Assembly: GCA_021018995.1 (NCBI GenBank)
Contig: CM037593.1
Coordinates: forward strand, 35,353,810 to 35,417,809
Direction of reading: 5' to 3'
Origin: Chloranthus sessilifolius
Taxonomy: Eukaryota > Streptophyta > Magnoliopsida > Chloranthales > Chloranthaceae
DNA length: 64,000 nt
A model generated the notes under the pieces. It was not told the DNA's origin and ran no database searches. It was given only the letters and a program-made list of their open reading frames with translations. The position numbers and the translations under genes were made by a program. Positions 11,612-22,807 of this stretch are shown in pieces. Positions within the stretch are counted from its first letter, which is position 1, and each line of letters opens with the position of its first letter.

Positions 11612-12604
11612 CAAAGCAATGTTTAAGGTTTTGGAGGACTTTTAGCTTAGCTTTTTTTTTTTTTTTTTTCTAGGAAAAATTTTAGTTTTCTTCTAGCTTC
11701 TACTTTTATTTTTCAAGTATTATTCTTTCATTCTCTAGTTCTAGAACCTTAGAATAGTTTGATTTTTGCATTTGAAGAAGGATTGTAACTGCCGGATTAA
11801 AGCTTTTGTGGATCTTATGGAACACTTTTACGGTATTTTAATGTCATTTTTAATTTTTGTTTTTATGTTATTGATTTCAATCATGTGTGGCTAAATCTCT
11901 TTGAGGGTTGGGATATAATGAATCAAATCCTAGGTTTCATTTATTTATCATAAATCTGTAGTACGAATTTAATGCTTGATGCTCATTGATTTTATCGCTG
12001 AAGTGTTCTTGTCGATCTCTGTAAAAATCAATCAGCAATCTAAGATATGGGATTTAGTCATACTCTTCCCATGATCTCGGATCTGTGATTCGAAGTTTAC
12101 ATCGAGTTCTTTAATGTACATATTTGCAGCATTTACTTATCGTCATTAGGAGTAACTCTCATTTACGATAACTATTTTATCCTTTTCTTTTGCGGCATTT
12201 ATTTATCATCATTAGTGACTCTTTTACGGTGAGTGTTTGCCTCATTTCTCTTACGGTTTTGGAAGAATACTAATCTTGTTGTTGTTAATTCGAACCAGTT
12301 AGATCTATGATTATAAATGGTAAACCGAGGATGGGAGGATTTAGCATCCCGAACCTTGCCTTTTTCTATTGCCTTTAATTTTATTTAATTGTTTAATTGT
12401 TAATTCTCATCACTCTTTTTGAAATCAGTAAAACTAGTTTAGCTATTCTGCTGACTCTGTAGATATTCTCCTTATTAGTTTCTATTTCTCTCTTTAAATT
12501 TTATTCCTAATCTTTGTGGGAACGATCTCACACTCCATTGATTTATACTAAAATTAGATTCATACGCTTGCGAGTAAAACTCATTTAAAATCATAACAAG
12601 TTTT

Positions 12605-12622
12605 TGGCGTCGTTGCCGAGGA
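12605..12622 (+). other. primer-binding site, tRNA-Asp type
   Basis: TGGCGTCGTTGCCGAGGA matches the complement of the 3' end of plant tRNA-Asp (TGGCGCCGTTGCCGGGGA) except for two C/T- or G/A-type changes. Athila elements are known to use this primer. It is shared with element 3. Confidence 0.85.
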
Positions 12623-12699
12623 TTCAGTGTAGAAAATTTACAATCTTTAGAAATAGATAATTGATTTTAGGAAATTTTGTAGGCTTGATTCAATATTTT

Positions 12700-13470
12700 T
12701 GCTAGTTTCAAAAATCCAAAATTTGAAATTCAAAATAAAAAATTTGAAATTTAAAATTTAAAATTCAAAATTTGAAATTTGAAATTCAAAGTTTAAAATT
12801 TGAAATTCAAATTCAAAACTTGAAATTTGAAATTCAAAATAAAAAATTCAAAATTCAAACTTAAAATTTGAAATTTGAAATTCAAAACTTGAAATTTGAA
12901 TTTCAAAACTTGAAATTCAAAATTTAAAATTCGAAAATCAAAATTTAAAAGTCGAAATTTGAAATTCAAAAAAATAAAATAAAAATAAATAAATAAATAA
13001 TTTCAAAATCTCAAATTCAAAATTTGAATTCAAATTCGAAATTTAAAATTTAAAATTTGAAAAAAAAAAAAAAAAAAAAATCATCTTTCTCTTGCATAAT
13101 TCAAAATTTCGACAAATAAAAAAAAAATTAATCAAAATTTGAAATTTAAGATTTGAAATTCGAAATTATAATTCTGAAATTTGAAATTTAAAAATCAAAA
13201 TCTCAAATTTGAAATTCGAATTGAAAAAGACAAAATTTGAAATTTGAAAAGTTGAAAATTGAAAATTTAAGTTTTAAATTTGAAATTCAAAATTTGAACT
13301 TTGAAATTTGAAATTTAAAAATTTAAAATTTAAACTTCAAAATTTAAAATTTGAAATAATTAAAAAAAAATATCGAAATTTACAAAAAAAACTTCAAAAT
13401 TCAAAATAAAAAAAAAAAACTTCAAAATTTAAAATTTGAAAATTTGAAATTCAAAAAAAAAAAAAAAGAG
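12700..13470. repeat. low-complexity AAATTTGAAATTC leader array
   Basis: About 770 bases consist almost wholly of degenerate AAATTTGAAATTCAAAAT units, interrupted by poly(A) runs. The unit contains AAATTT and GAAATTC-type inverted halves, so the transcript leader between primer site and gag could fold heavily. No ORF. Confidence 0.85.
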
Positions 13471-13556
13471 TCGAAAAATCAATCAAGTTTGTAGGTGTTT
13501 CATCTGATTGTTGGAATTGTTGAAATTGTGGGAACTTAGTGTCTCTTGATCGTTGT

Positions 13557-15572
13557 ATGCACCGTAGGTCCTTTAGAGGGAAATCTTTAGAGCCTTTTAA
13601 TCTTGAGATCGAGTGAACTTGTCGCTCGAATCGAAAAGAGGCTAGGTTAAGGCGTGAAGTTGAGATCAAAACTTCTAATCAAGTCGAGATGGTTGCGAAT
13701 GGAAATGGAGAAATTCTTAATGGGATTGATGAAGAACCAACCCTTAGGGAGTTGTTTGCTCCTATCACCATCAACACCCCCTCTTGTATTATCTACCCTG
13801 CCACACCCGGTGGCTGGTTTGAGATTCGAACAAATGTGATTCAAATTCTCCCAAGCTTTCATGGTATGGAATGGGAAGACCCGTATCAGCACATTAAGGA
13901 TTTCATCAAAGTCTGTTCATTTGTATACCAAAATTTCAGTGAAGAATCGGTGAGGCGAAGGTTGTTTCCTTTATCCATAAATGATAAAGCCAAAGCTTGG
14001 CTAAATGCCTTACCAGCTGGATCAATAACTACTTGGGATCAGTTGGTTAAGAAATTTTTGTCAAAGTTCTTTCCTATGACAAAGACTAATACTTTGAGAC
14101 GCGAGATCTGTGATTTCGTACAAGAAGAAAGAGAAAAATTTCACGAAGCATGGGAAAAGTTCATGGACCTATTGCTTAAATGTCCACACTATGGGTTCGC
14201 CAAATGGAGGTTGGTCCAATACTTCTACAACAGACTCGATACAACCAACCGACATTTAATCGAATCGATGAACAATGGAGGATTTCTGGAGCTTAGGGAA
14301 AGCGAATCTTACAATTTCTTAGAAAAATTGGCTGAGAATTCTCAACAATGGGATTTCACAAAAAGTCGTGACCAATCAGGAAAGATTAGGGATCATGCAG
14401 GTAATTTAGCCAAGAAGGGAGGGTTGTATGTGGTCAAAGACACATTGGATGTAAGTGCGAGAGTGGAATTCCTCGCCCAACAAGTTGTGGAATTATGACT
14501 CAAAAAGAGTGAAGCTGTTGCAAATGTGCAAATTGAACCATGTTCATTTTGTGCAAGTCCAATGCACACTGATGATGCTTGCCCATCTGTGCAAAACTAT
14601 TATGAAAGTTCTGTAGAACAACTGAATGCATTTAACAACTATGGGCGCAAGTAGCTGGCAAAATCACCCAAAATTTTCATGGAAGCAAGACCCGCAGAAG
14701 CCTCAAGGAAGAGGACAGGGGATAAACTTTTATCCCTAGCAAAACTTGTCAAGGGCAGTTTCAACAAAGTTACGGTGGTATGAATAATTACCACCAAAAT
14801 CAGATAAGCCAACCCCAGGCAGTTCGGCTATCAAAATCAACCCTCACGACCAGTGATCGGCTATCAGAATCAACCCCCATAGCAACTGATTGGTCACCAA
14901 AACAAAGTGCAAATGTTTTCACCTCCGGGATTCCAGAGTCATTAGGGAAACATTGCGCAACATCCTCCTCAAAACCAATATTCTCAGGTTGATGATTTAA
15001 TAAAGATCATTCAATCGAATACCTCCTCGATATCCAAATTGGAAGCCCAAATGGGTCAATTGGTGGCACATCTCTACGAAAGAGAAAAGGGACATTCCCA
15101 AGCCAACCAACCCCTAACCCAAGAGGGCAGTTGGTCATTGAGCAGGAATCGACCTCTTCACTAGAAGAAAATCGGCAACAAATAAAGACAATTACGATGT
15201 TGAGATCTGGTCGGCAGATCGACAATAAAGTGAGGATGGCAGAGGAGGAGGAGAGTCAAGAGTTTAAAGTTTAGAATGAGAAGGATGCAGAAAGGGAAGA
15301 AAAAGAGGAAGAAAAGGTTGAAGAAAAGAGTTTCACACCAAAGGCCCCGTATCCTCAAAGGTTGATGACACCAAAGAAGAATCATGATATGTATAGGATC
15401 ATTGAAGTTTTCAAACAATTAAAGATCAATATCCCACTCTTCGATGCCATCCAGCAAGTGTCTGCTTATGCGAAGTTTTTAAAAGACTTTGTCACAATAA
15501 AAAGAAAGACCAATGCTCCAAAGAAAGCTTTCCTGATTGAGCAGGTTAGTTCAGTGCTACAAGCTAAACTCC
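13557..15572 (+). pseudogene. gag of element 1 (Athila-like), interrupted
   Basis: The frame from 13,557 reads through FNLEIE, hits TGA at 13,614 (probably CGA), then runs RSNRKEARLRRE into the uninterrupted 269-codon block at 13,689-14,498. That block has the Retrotrans_gag core: LPSFHGMEWEDPYQHIKDF, then KAKAWLNALPAGSITTWDQL. The next stop, at 14,496, is also a TGA where CGA is expected. A zinc-knuckle spacing CSFCASPMHTDDAC follows at about 14,540. After a frame change, the block at 15,180-15,572 contains TMLRSGRQIDNKV and FLKDFVTIKRKT, the stretch that in Athila-type elements leads into protease. Coding ends where element 2 inserted. Confidence 0.8.
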
Positions 15573-15934
15573 TGTAGACACCTAAATTTGGCCCAAGGCC
15601 CGATTAACTTATACTTCGAGAAAGGCATACCCTCCGAGCTTCCGAGAGCACTTTCCAAACCCTTAAAACTTAACTCAAATCCTTAGAAGCCTATCCCCGA
15701 CCCTTAGGAATCAACCCTAACCTATAGAACCCCTCCCGAACCCATTTTAAACCCTCCCGAGTAGTAGATGAAAAGAGGAGTGCCAAAGTTTATACAGTCC
15801 TATGCTGGAGCTGAGACTTATCTCATCAGAAAGAAAATATTTTCAGATTTCCAACGAGCTAAGAATCACCTTAATCCAAATTATATACCAAAAGTTCTGG
15901 CGGTTTAAAAATCGGGCAGAAAGGCAGGAAATTA

Positions 15935-16108
15935 GCCTAGCGTGTGTATTACACACACTAGGCCAATTTTGATAGATTTCGGTCTAGCGTGTCTAATAGA
16001 CACGCTGGGCAAAATTGGCTTTTGTGGGCCTTATGGCGGGTTCTGAATCTCCAGGATTCTCAGAGAGCACTGTTCCCAAACCTAGCATGTCTAATACACA
16101 TACTAGGC
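15935..16108. repeat. palindromes in LTR 2 (3 copies)
   Basis: Imperfect palindromes of 28-30 bases lie at 15,935-15,964 (arms GCCTAGCGTGTGT / ACACACACTAGGC), 15,981-16,010 (arms TCTAGCGTGTCT / AGACACGCTGGG) and 16,081-16,108. Four more copies of the same motif occur inside the element at 17,945-18,115. Confidence 0.85.
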
Positions 16109-16393
16109 TTAGGAACAATGATTTTTGGGGATTTGGTCAGATCTCGAATTTAGAGTTTGACTTGTTGAACACCCCATCCATTGGGGTTGGTTTCGTTAGG
16201 ACTGTTGCACCCCCACTAGCCCTCTTTTTAACCCTTTTGTCACTTGGAACCCCACCCTATCATCTACCATTAAAACCCAATTCTCACTTATCTAAGCCCT
16301 AGAAAACTTAGAAAACCTAGAAAACCTTAGATCCCTATTACCTAATTGCTAATCCAATTAGCCCTTTAACCCATCACTAATCCTCTCCTCTTC

Positions 16394-16401
16394 TATAAAT
16401 A
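16394..16401 (+). promoter_or_regulatory. TATA box of LTR 2
   Basis: TATAAATA lies in the middle of the LTR, about 820 bases from its start and downstream of the palindromes, as expected for the U3/R boundary. Confidence 0.6.
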
Positions 16402-17133
16402 GAAAGCCACCGCCCTTTGATTAAAGACTTGAAAATTTTCCAAAAGAGAGAAAAGCATTAGAGACTTCCTCCTCCCTTTTGAACGCTAAACCCTTAAATT
16501 CAAGAACTGAGTTCCCCCCTTTTGATCCCATTTTCTATCATCAATCTCCTAGTTTTGGTAGGAACTAGGCCTTAGCCTTCTTCTCTTATCCTCTAGCTTC
16601 CTAGCCTTGGAACCCATCCTACAACTCATTTGCTATCGGAAGCTCACCAGTGTCACTCTCGCGCGAAGGTCCACAGTGGTGCTATAAAGGCCCGAGAGCT
16701 CCGGCTCTCCCCTCTATTCCTTTACCTTCTTTGCCTTCCCTCTATCCTTGAATTGAGCCGTTACACCACTCAAATTTCATCTGGTATGAAGGGCTCAATA
16801 GGATCGGAGTGCCTTCGGGCCAGGGGGATTGCTGCCTTTTTTTTTTCTTTCATATATATATATATATATATATATACACATCCAAGCAGCCATAGTAAAG
16901 ACCACTTACGAGCGGGTTGATCAGGTACCTAACACCTTCCTAATCGATAATCGAAGTCCTTACTCAAGAACCTTTCGTGTCGATCGGTAAATCGGAGTCA
17001 TATCTTGCACTTCGATGCTTAGACCATTGATTTTAATATCCCGAAACACCAAAAGCTCCCAGTGGCGACTCCATCCTTTGTTCAAAGGGAGAACATTGTC
17101 GCGACGGACTTGCAAAGTCCACGGTTGCACAGA

Positions 17134-17152
17134 TGGCAACTCCACTAGGGAT
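17134..17152 (+). other. primer-binding site, tRNA-Arg type
   Basis: TGGCAACTCCACTAGGGAT matches TGGCGACTCCACTGGGGAT, the complement of a plant tRNA-Arg 3' end used by Ogre/Tat elements, with two G-to-A changes. A partial look-alike (TGGCGACTCCA) occurs 71 bases upstream, inside the LTR. Confidence 0.65.
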
Positions 17153-17295
17153 GGTTTAGAGCTTCTACTTGAAGTTGGCCCCTTTGCTTATTTTTTTCTT
17201 TTCTTTTCTTTTACTAACTTTTTCCTTTTGCTCACTTACCCCTACAATTTCGTCAATTTTTTTTTTTACTTACCCCTATGATTCGATTATTTTCC

Positions 17296-17435
17296 GCCTT
17301 AGCCTATTGGCGGGCTTGCTTGAGCATTTTTCTACTTACCCCTACGTTTATGTCATTTACATGCCTTAGCCGATTGACGGGCTTACTTGTGCATTTTACT
17401 GCCTTAGCCATTTAGCGGGCTTATGTGAGCATTTA
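17296..17435. repeat. three tandem units in element 2 leader
   Basis: Three units of roughly 45-60 bases each contain GCCTTAGCC, a GCGGGCTT or ACGGGCTT core and GAGCATTT. They lie in the untranslated leader between the primer site and gag, and no coding function is seen. Confidence 0.6.
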
Positions 17436-17436
17436 A

Positions 17437-17944
17437 TTCTCTTGTCAATCATATCCCACCAGTAGACGTCGGCCCGTAGAGGCGGCAAGAGTTTCTCACC
17501 GCCCGTTTTTTAACTTAAGAAAACTCCCTTAAAAAAATTTGAACTTAAAATTGAACCAACAAGGGACTTAATTCATTTTTGCGTGGGTAGATTTTAAAAG
17601 GGGGGGGGAGGGGAAATAGGCAGCGATACAAATATCTCGGTTCTTAGTATGACGGCAGCCCCTAGTGGTGATGATCCCGAAAGTACCACCCTATCCAGTA
17701 TCTGAGAAGGCGCTTGTACCGAAGGTATATTGGGTGGGTGATAGAACTTAAGAAAAAGCCTTGAAACCCTTGGAGAGTATGCCAGAATACCCCGAAACAG
17801 CCTTGTATCCCTAGGTACAGTAAGGAGGGACCCGAAATAACAAGAAAAGATAGTCCCCGGAAGCATTGCTTCTAGAAACCAAAAAAAAATAACCAACTCG
17901 GGTCTGCTATTGTTGTATAATATATATATATATACTCTGTTTTT
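17437..17944. other. non-coding leader of element 2
   Basis: Internal leader between the tandem units and the palindrome cluster. An open frame on the minus strand (17,594-18,070) has no recognisable motif and runs across the palindromes, so I treat it as chance. Confidence 0.4.
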
Positions 17945-18115
17945 GCCTAGCGTATGTAATAGACATGCTAAGCCAAAAACCCCCAAAAATTTCCCAGCGT
18001 GTCTAATATACACGCTAAGCCAAAATCCCAGATTTTTTAGCCTAGCGTGTATAATATCCACGCTAAGCAAAAATTCAAGGATTTTAGCCTAGCATATATA
18101 ATACATACCCTAGAC
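17945..18115. repeat. palindromes in element 2 leader (4 copies)
   Basis: Four further copies of the LTR 2 palindrome stand at 17,945-17,974, 17,993-18,021, 18,040-18,068 and 18,087-18,115, at a 46-48 base period. They are separated by short, similar CAAAAA-type spacers. Their presence outside the LTR indicates the array was amplified or copied. Confidence 0.8.
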
Positions 18116-18650
18116 TGGTCTGGTTCAGGCAGCCCGAATCTGAGGCCTTTTTCACCATTCTCGAGCCCCCCGCTTAGCGATTTTTCATACTCTCGATTGT
18201 TCCCCCACCTTTCAACACCCAAAACGCCCTCAACGATCAAAAGAGGTCATCCCTCTTATTGACCCTTCCGAGGGATTGGGTCGTCGCATGAATTTCCGTG
18301 TTTTCACATAGATCAAAGGATTCCCTTTGATTCATTCGAAGAGCATCAGAGTCCCGTCGTGAGAGGTATCGGAGGTGTGAATGCCGCCCGAAAAGGGAGT
18401 TCCCCAGGGCCCTGGATAAAGCACCACTTTAATCAAGGGAGAGAATTTTGTTTTGTCATTCAAACAATTAAAACTATAAATTTCAAGAAAAATAAAAAAC
18501 CAAGGAAGGAAGCTTGCGCTGCTAGAACAACAGTATCACCTTAGCCTCCATCATCCCATAGGGGAAGGAAGAAGAAAATATTCGGGCCTCACCCGAGAAA
18601 TCCATACCCGACCCGCCGCCAAACCATGTCTTGGGCGGTGTAGCCGTCTT

Positions 18651-19950
18651 ATGCCGATCCCGATTCATCCCCACCCCATTCCCCAACACATTCCCATTTA
18701 TAGGATATACCCATATTCGACTCCCCCGCCCAAACCCGTTTCAACGTCACCTGACCTTTCGGTGCACCCATCTTTCCCTCCACCTCAAACCAAACTCCCC
18801 CCCCTTGTCCCCCATATCAACTCAAAATCTGCTATATTTTCTACCCCATTCCTCCTCCACCACTCAAGATCTATCCCATTTCCCTTCCACCTCCAACATA
18901 CCCAATTTTCCCCCATCCACCCAAATTCCATCCCATTTTCCATCCACCTCCACCGAGAGCACACCACATTTTTTCTCCACAAATCCACCCCATTTTCCCA
19001 TTTCCACTCCACATTTTCCCCCAACCCAAATCCACCACCTAGCCACCCATCTACCCAGGTCATGCCCACATCTCCCCATACATTGGAAGGGTCATCCCCA
19101 TTTATCCCCATAACCAATCCAATGGCCATGATGGAGGACATGGTCAAAACTTACACAGCTTGGAAGGCTTCTCAAAACCTTCCTCATCCATCCCATATAT
19201 CCAACCCTCAACATATTATCCAAAACCTCCATGTCTCATTCCCCCTAAATGCCAACCCCAATCAACCTCCCATAATTCACACCACACAAGGCCCCTCCCA
19301 TCAACCATTCGAGTGGGCCTCAAGGCCCAACACCCTATACCCAAGCCCATCAAAGTCTAATACCCCTGGCCCAAGCCCATCAAGGCCCAAGCCCCTAGAC
19401 CCAAGTCCATCAAGGCACAAGCCCATTAAGGCCCAATACCCCATGCCAAATTCCATCAAGGCCCAATATCCTATACCCAAGCCTATCAAGGCCCAATACC
19501 CTAAGCCCAAGTCCATCAAAGCCCAATGCCCTATGCCCAAGCCCATAAAGGACCAAACCCGGGAGCCCAATTTACAAATCCTCCATCATTTCCCCAATAT
19601 CCCACATTCACCTATACCCAACATGGCCCCATTCCCCCTCAAATAGTACATTCATCTCATCCAATCTCTCAACACGACATGGGCCCCATTTATCCACATC
19701 TCTCACACACCCAACCCAATATGGAGACCCATCCCGTACCATCAACCATCCCCAATTCACCCATCCTCTTACCTCCCAACCCAGTTGTCAAAATCCTCAC
19801 CAAGCACAATGGCCTCACCATGCCCCCACTCAAAACCCTCCATTGACCCCCCAAAACACTCAGCAAAGCTTCTCCCACTTACAAGGGCCTCATCAGGCAC
19901 CCGCCTAAAACTTTTAAAATCCAATCAACCCCACTCCTCCCCCAATTATT
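18651..19950 (+). pseudogene. gag N-terminal proline-rich region of element 2
   Basis: The plus strand is extremely C-rich and G-poor, leaving long open frames in more than one phase; the 331-codon frame at 18,651-19,646 is the longest. It is rich in P, H, S and N and includes five repeats of ten residues (variants of KPIKAQYPIP) at about 19,410-19,565. Proline-rich spacers before the gag core are common in Tat elements, so I assign it to gag, not to an extensin-like host gene. The true start is uncertain. Confidence 0.5.
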
Positions 19951-20095
19951 ATTGATACCAGCAATTAGTATGAGGAGGATGAAGTCCAGAATTGTGGGGC
20001 ATATGTGGGCGCATTTGTCAATTTCATCCCCCCACATCTTGTGAAGACCAACCCATAGGCAGTCCAAAGTGAATGGAGGTAGCCTGTTGAGGGGC

Positions 20096-20770
20096 CAGCC
20101 CCACCATCCAGGGAGTCAGAGCTATTAAAAGAACAAATGGATAAAATTCAAAAACAACTGATGAGGATGGGTGGAGATGAAATCCATGCCACGGACTTTT
20201 CCGACTTATACCTATTTGCAGAAGTCCCTTTGCCCCAAAAATTCTAAATGCCAACCTTTGACAAATATAATGGCATGGGCAACCCCATTGCATACCTCAA
20301 GTTATACTGTGGGGACATATGCCAGTACAACAGATACGAATGACTCATCAAAGTGTTCCATAAGAGCCTTACGGGCCCAACTTTGAGATGGTTCACTTCC
20401 CTTGAACCATCTATGATTAAAACCTGGAAAGATATAACCCACCTGTTCCAAGAGCAGTATGTCTACAACATAGACATTGAACCCCGTAAGTCAGATCTAA
20501 CCCGATAAAGCATAAATCCGACGAAACATTTGGCAACTACCTTGGGCGATGGAGAGCATTGGTAGCCCAAGTTAGAAATAGAATATTCGATGATGAGCAA
20601 ATTGAGCTGATTACGAAAAGCACGCTGCCGGTCATCTCGGATTTCCTGGTATACCAACAACAATCTAGCTTTGCTGACTTAGTAAGGAATGCCAATCATT
20701 GTGAGGATGCGATCACAGTATATTTTCATTCAGGAAGACTTGATAGCACCAAAGCAGAGGGATGAGGAAG
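20096..20770 (+). pseudogene. gag core of element 2 (Tat type)
   Basis: Reading across stops, the segment gives MPTFDKYNGMGNPIAYLKLY, then SLTGPTLRWFTSLEP and TWKDITHLFQEQYVYN. These are the hallmarks of Tat/Ogre gag capsid-like cores. Stops replace expected codons (TAA before MPTF, TGA after YNRYE), and the frame is lost after about 20,500. The gag of elements 1 and 3 is of a different, Athila-like type. Confidence 0.65.
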
Positions 20771-21481
20771 ATAGAAGTATAGGGGTAATCAAGCCCTTAA
20801 ATTTTGCTGATTACTTTCCCAATCCAACACCCCAAGTAGAGCCCATAGATTTGAGGATGTATTTTCCACCACCAGCTCCCTTCAATTACATACAACCCAA
20901 CTTATCTCTATATCAACCATATGCAACACCACCCCCCTCTGACTGCTGGATAACTAGTGTTCCCCAGATTCCCCCTCTGGCACCAATTAATTACCAGTGG
21001 CCTAACGCCATCACATCACTACCAATATAATCATTCACAATTCACATAGATCCCACTTGGCCCATTTTCTCCTTCCCCCCAACCTATCTGCCTCTAGCGG
21101 AAGTTAACCAAGTTCTATGTAGTTACCCTGCACCACCGGTCTAGGCACCTCCAATACCCTCAACTAACCCATTTAAGATCCCAGGGCCGACCTATGATCC
21201 CCACCAAATCCCGCTCAGCTACAACCAAATAGATATCAATGCGAGCAACAACAGAGAGGACAATGGATTTCATTATACGATCAGGGAGGATTTTTAAGCA
21301 ACCCAAGACATCATTACCACCCCGACCGGGAGAGAAAAAGGAACCTACCGCGAGACAACCCTTTGAAAAGATGAGCAGAGAGCATGTGTTGGAAACACAA
21401 CTGAAAAGAATGCCAACTAATACCAGCATTTGGGACCTCTGAACGACATCTCCGCTCCATTTCCAAGCCTTAATTGGAGCT
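20771..21481 (+). other. gag-protease linker of element 2
   Basis: Proline-rich remnants (for example PNPTPQVEPIDLRMYFPPPA at 20,816-20,875) continue toward the protease frame. No separate gene is seen. Confidence 0.4.
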
Positions 21482-22330
21482 TTGAAAGACGCACATGTCT
21501 CCGACAAGGTATCCCCAGATGAGGTGGGGCAGATAATCGGACAGGTATTGGCCCTCAATGCAATCTCGTTTTCAGACGCCGATCATCCAAGTGAGGGAAA
21601 CAATCATTCCAAGCCCCTTAATATCACAGTAGAAGCGAGGGACCTGGTAATCCTGTTGGTGCTGATAGACAATGGATCAACATTTAATCTGTGTCCTCTG
21701 AGAACTGTAACCAAGATAGGAGTGGATCCCTCCACATTCAGGCCAGCTAGAACAAGTGCCAAAGGATTCGATAACACAAGGAGGGAAATAATTGGAGAAG
21801 TCGATCTTGAGATCACCATTGGGCCAATGACCTTCTCCATCCCCTTCCAAGTTATGAACATCAAATCCTCCTTCAATCTGCTGCTAGGGCGTCCATGGCT
21901 GCACGAAATCGGAGCAATACCTTCAACCTTAAACCAAAAGCTCAAATTCATATTTGAACAGAAGATCAATATCATTTTAGGCGAGGGAGGGGAAGAAGGA
22001 GAAAAGGCAACGCACAGTATCGAGAACCTCAAGTTATTGAACATACCACACACAGCTGAAGACACAGATCTCTATAGTTTTCAGTATGATGTCTCAGCTG
22101 TGGCACTAGAACCTCTCAAAAGGATCTCCCTAAAAACTAGGGGTGGAATGACTGTGACAGTTGCCATGCTCCAGAAATGGGGCTACCAGAAAGGAAAAGG
22201 CTTAGGTCCTCGCCTGTAAGGTCGGAAAGACCTAGTTACAGCCAGAGGCGGACAACAGATCAAGTTTGGGTTAGGTTACAAACCCACAGAAGAGGAGGTC
22301 CAAGAGGCCAAAGAAAAGTCCTGAACCATT
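21482..22330 (+). pseudogene. aspartic protease plus G-patch of element 2
   Basis: A clean 245-codon frame contains the retropepsin site VLIDNGSTFNLCPL (Asp at about residue 63) and the flap-side FNLLLGRPWLH. It ends in a G-patch, MLQKWGYQKGKGLGPRL, where a TAA at 22,217 replaces an expected CAA; the G-patch then reads on as GRKDLVTARG. A G-patch after the protease is known from Ogre/Tat and some retroviral proteases. This is the best-preserved coding block of element 2. Confidence 0.75.
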
Positions 22331-22807
22331 GTTGCAACCAAAGCCAGGGGGATAGACCTAGAAGATGAGTCCCCTCGACGGCCTCACATTCGGAGCACGT
22401 TCATGAGTGCAGGGGTCATAAAAATAGATCAGAATGGGATAACGCAACTGACCCCACACAAGCTGGCAACCGCTATCCACCCAACCAATCCCTAAATCAT
22501 TCCCCCCCGATATGGAAGTAGACCTGGCATCCCTGTCCCTCTTCGAGGAAGAGGTACCCCCATCAATGCACCCCTACCATAAACCACCACAAACCCATAT
22601 TGACGTTTGAGGACCGGGTCTTGGACGAGCCCATGATAAACATGATGGAGGCTGACTCCCAAAAGCTATCTCAATTAGCCTCCTCCATTAGAATAGGTAA
22701 AGGTACGACAGCACAAGTGAGGAATTGGGCGTCAATGCCCCTAACTCTGGAAGCATTGAGTGGCCATAAATACGATTCTAGCTTCTAAAAAACAAAACCT
22801 ATAAAAA
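22331..22807 (+). other. protease-RT spacer of element 2
   Basis: No conserved domain is recognised. An open frame at 22,600-22,788 is probably polyprotein linker. Confidence 0.35.

Larger units (their letters stand above)
11225..12598 (+). repeat. 5' LTR of element 1
   Basis: The right end ...ATAACA at 12,598 is followed after 6 bases by the primer-binding site, fixing that boundary well. The left end is placed at TGTAGGAGC (11,225) only because it is a TG upstream of the palindrome array; no partner LTR exists for comparison. A TATA box lies at about 11,604. A GGGAACGATCTCACACTCC motif, common near the 3' end of such LTRs, is at about 12,520. Confidence 0.5.
11225..15572 (+). mobile_element. 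Athila-like LTR retrotransposon 1, 5' part only
   Basis: The order is LTR with TATA box, tRNA-Asp primer-binding site, AT-rich leader and gag. The element stops abruptly at 15,572, where the LTR of element 2 begins with TGTAGACACC, inside the conserved region that precedes protease (reading VSSVLQAKL). Protease, RT, integrase and the 3' LTR of this element are not found anywhere in the window, so they were deleted or displaced. Confidence 0.7.
15573..17131 (+). repeat. 5' LTR of element 2
   Basis: It starts TGTAGACACC and ends ...TTGCACA two bases before the primer site, 1,559 bases in all. A TATA box (TATAAATA) is at 16,394, and three 28-30 base palindromes lie upstream of it. A (TA)n tract is at about 16,853-16,875. 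Short frames here (for example 16,015-16,302) are not genes. Confidence 0.65.

Noticed and set aside
12605-12622. tRNA gene fragments at primer sites (also 29,530; 39,008; 55,949)
   Set aside because: Only 13-18 bases of complement to tRNA 3' ends; no cloverleaf around them.
17063-17073. Alternative primer-binding site TGGCGACTCCA
   Set aside because: It matches the tRNA-Arg complement only for 11 bases and lies upstream of the LTR end; the 17,134 site matches over 17 of 19 bases and follows ...CACA directly.
15935-18115. CRISPR-like array of palindromic repeats with spacers
   Set aside because: Repeats are imperfect, few and unevenly spaced, and lie in a plant retroelement; no cas-like gene.
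18651-19646. 331-codon proline-rich frame as a host extensin-like gene
   Set aside because: It lies between the primer site and gag core of element 2, has no signal peptide, and is open only because the strand is C-rich; another frame is open too.
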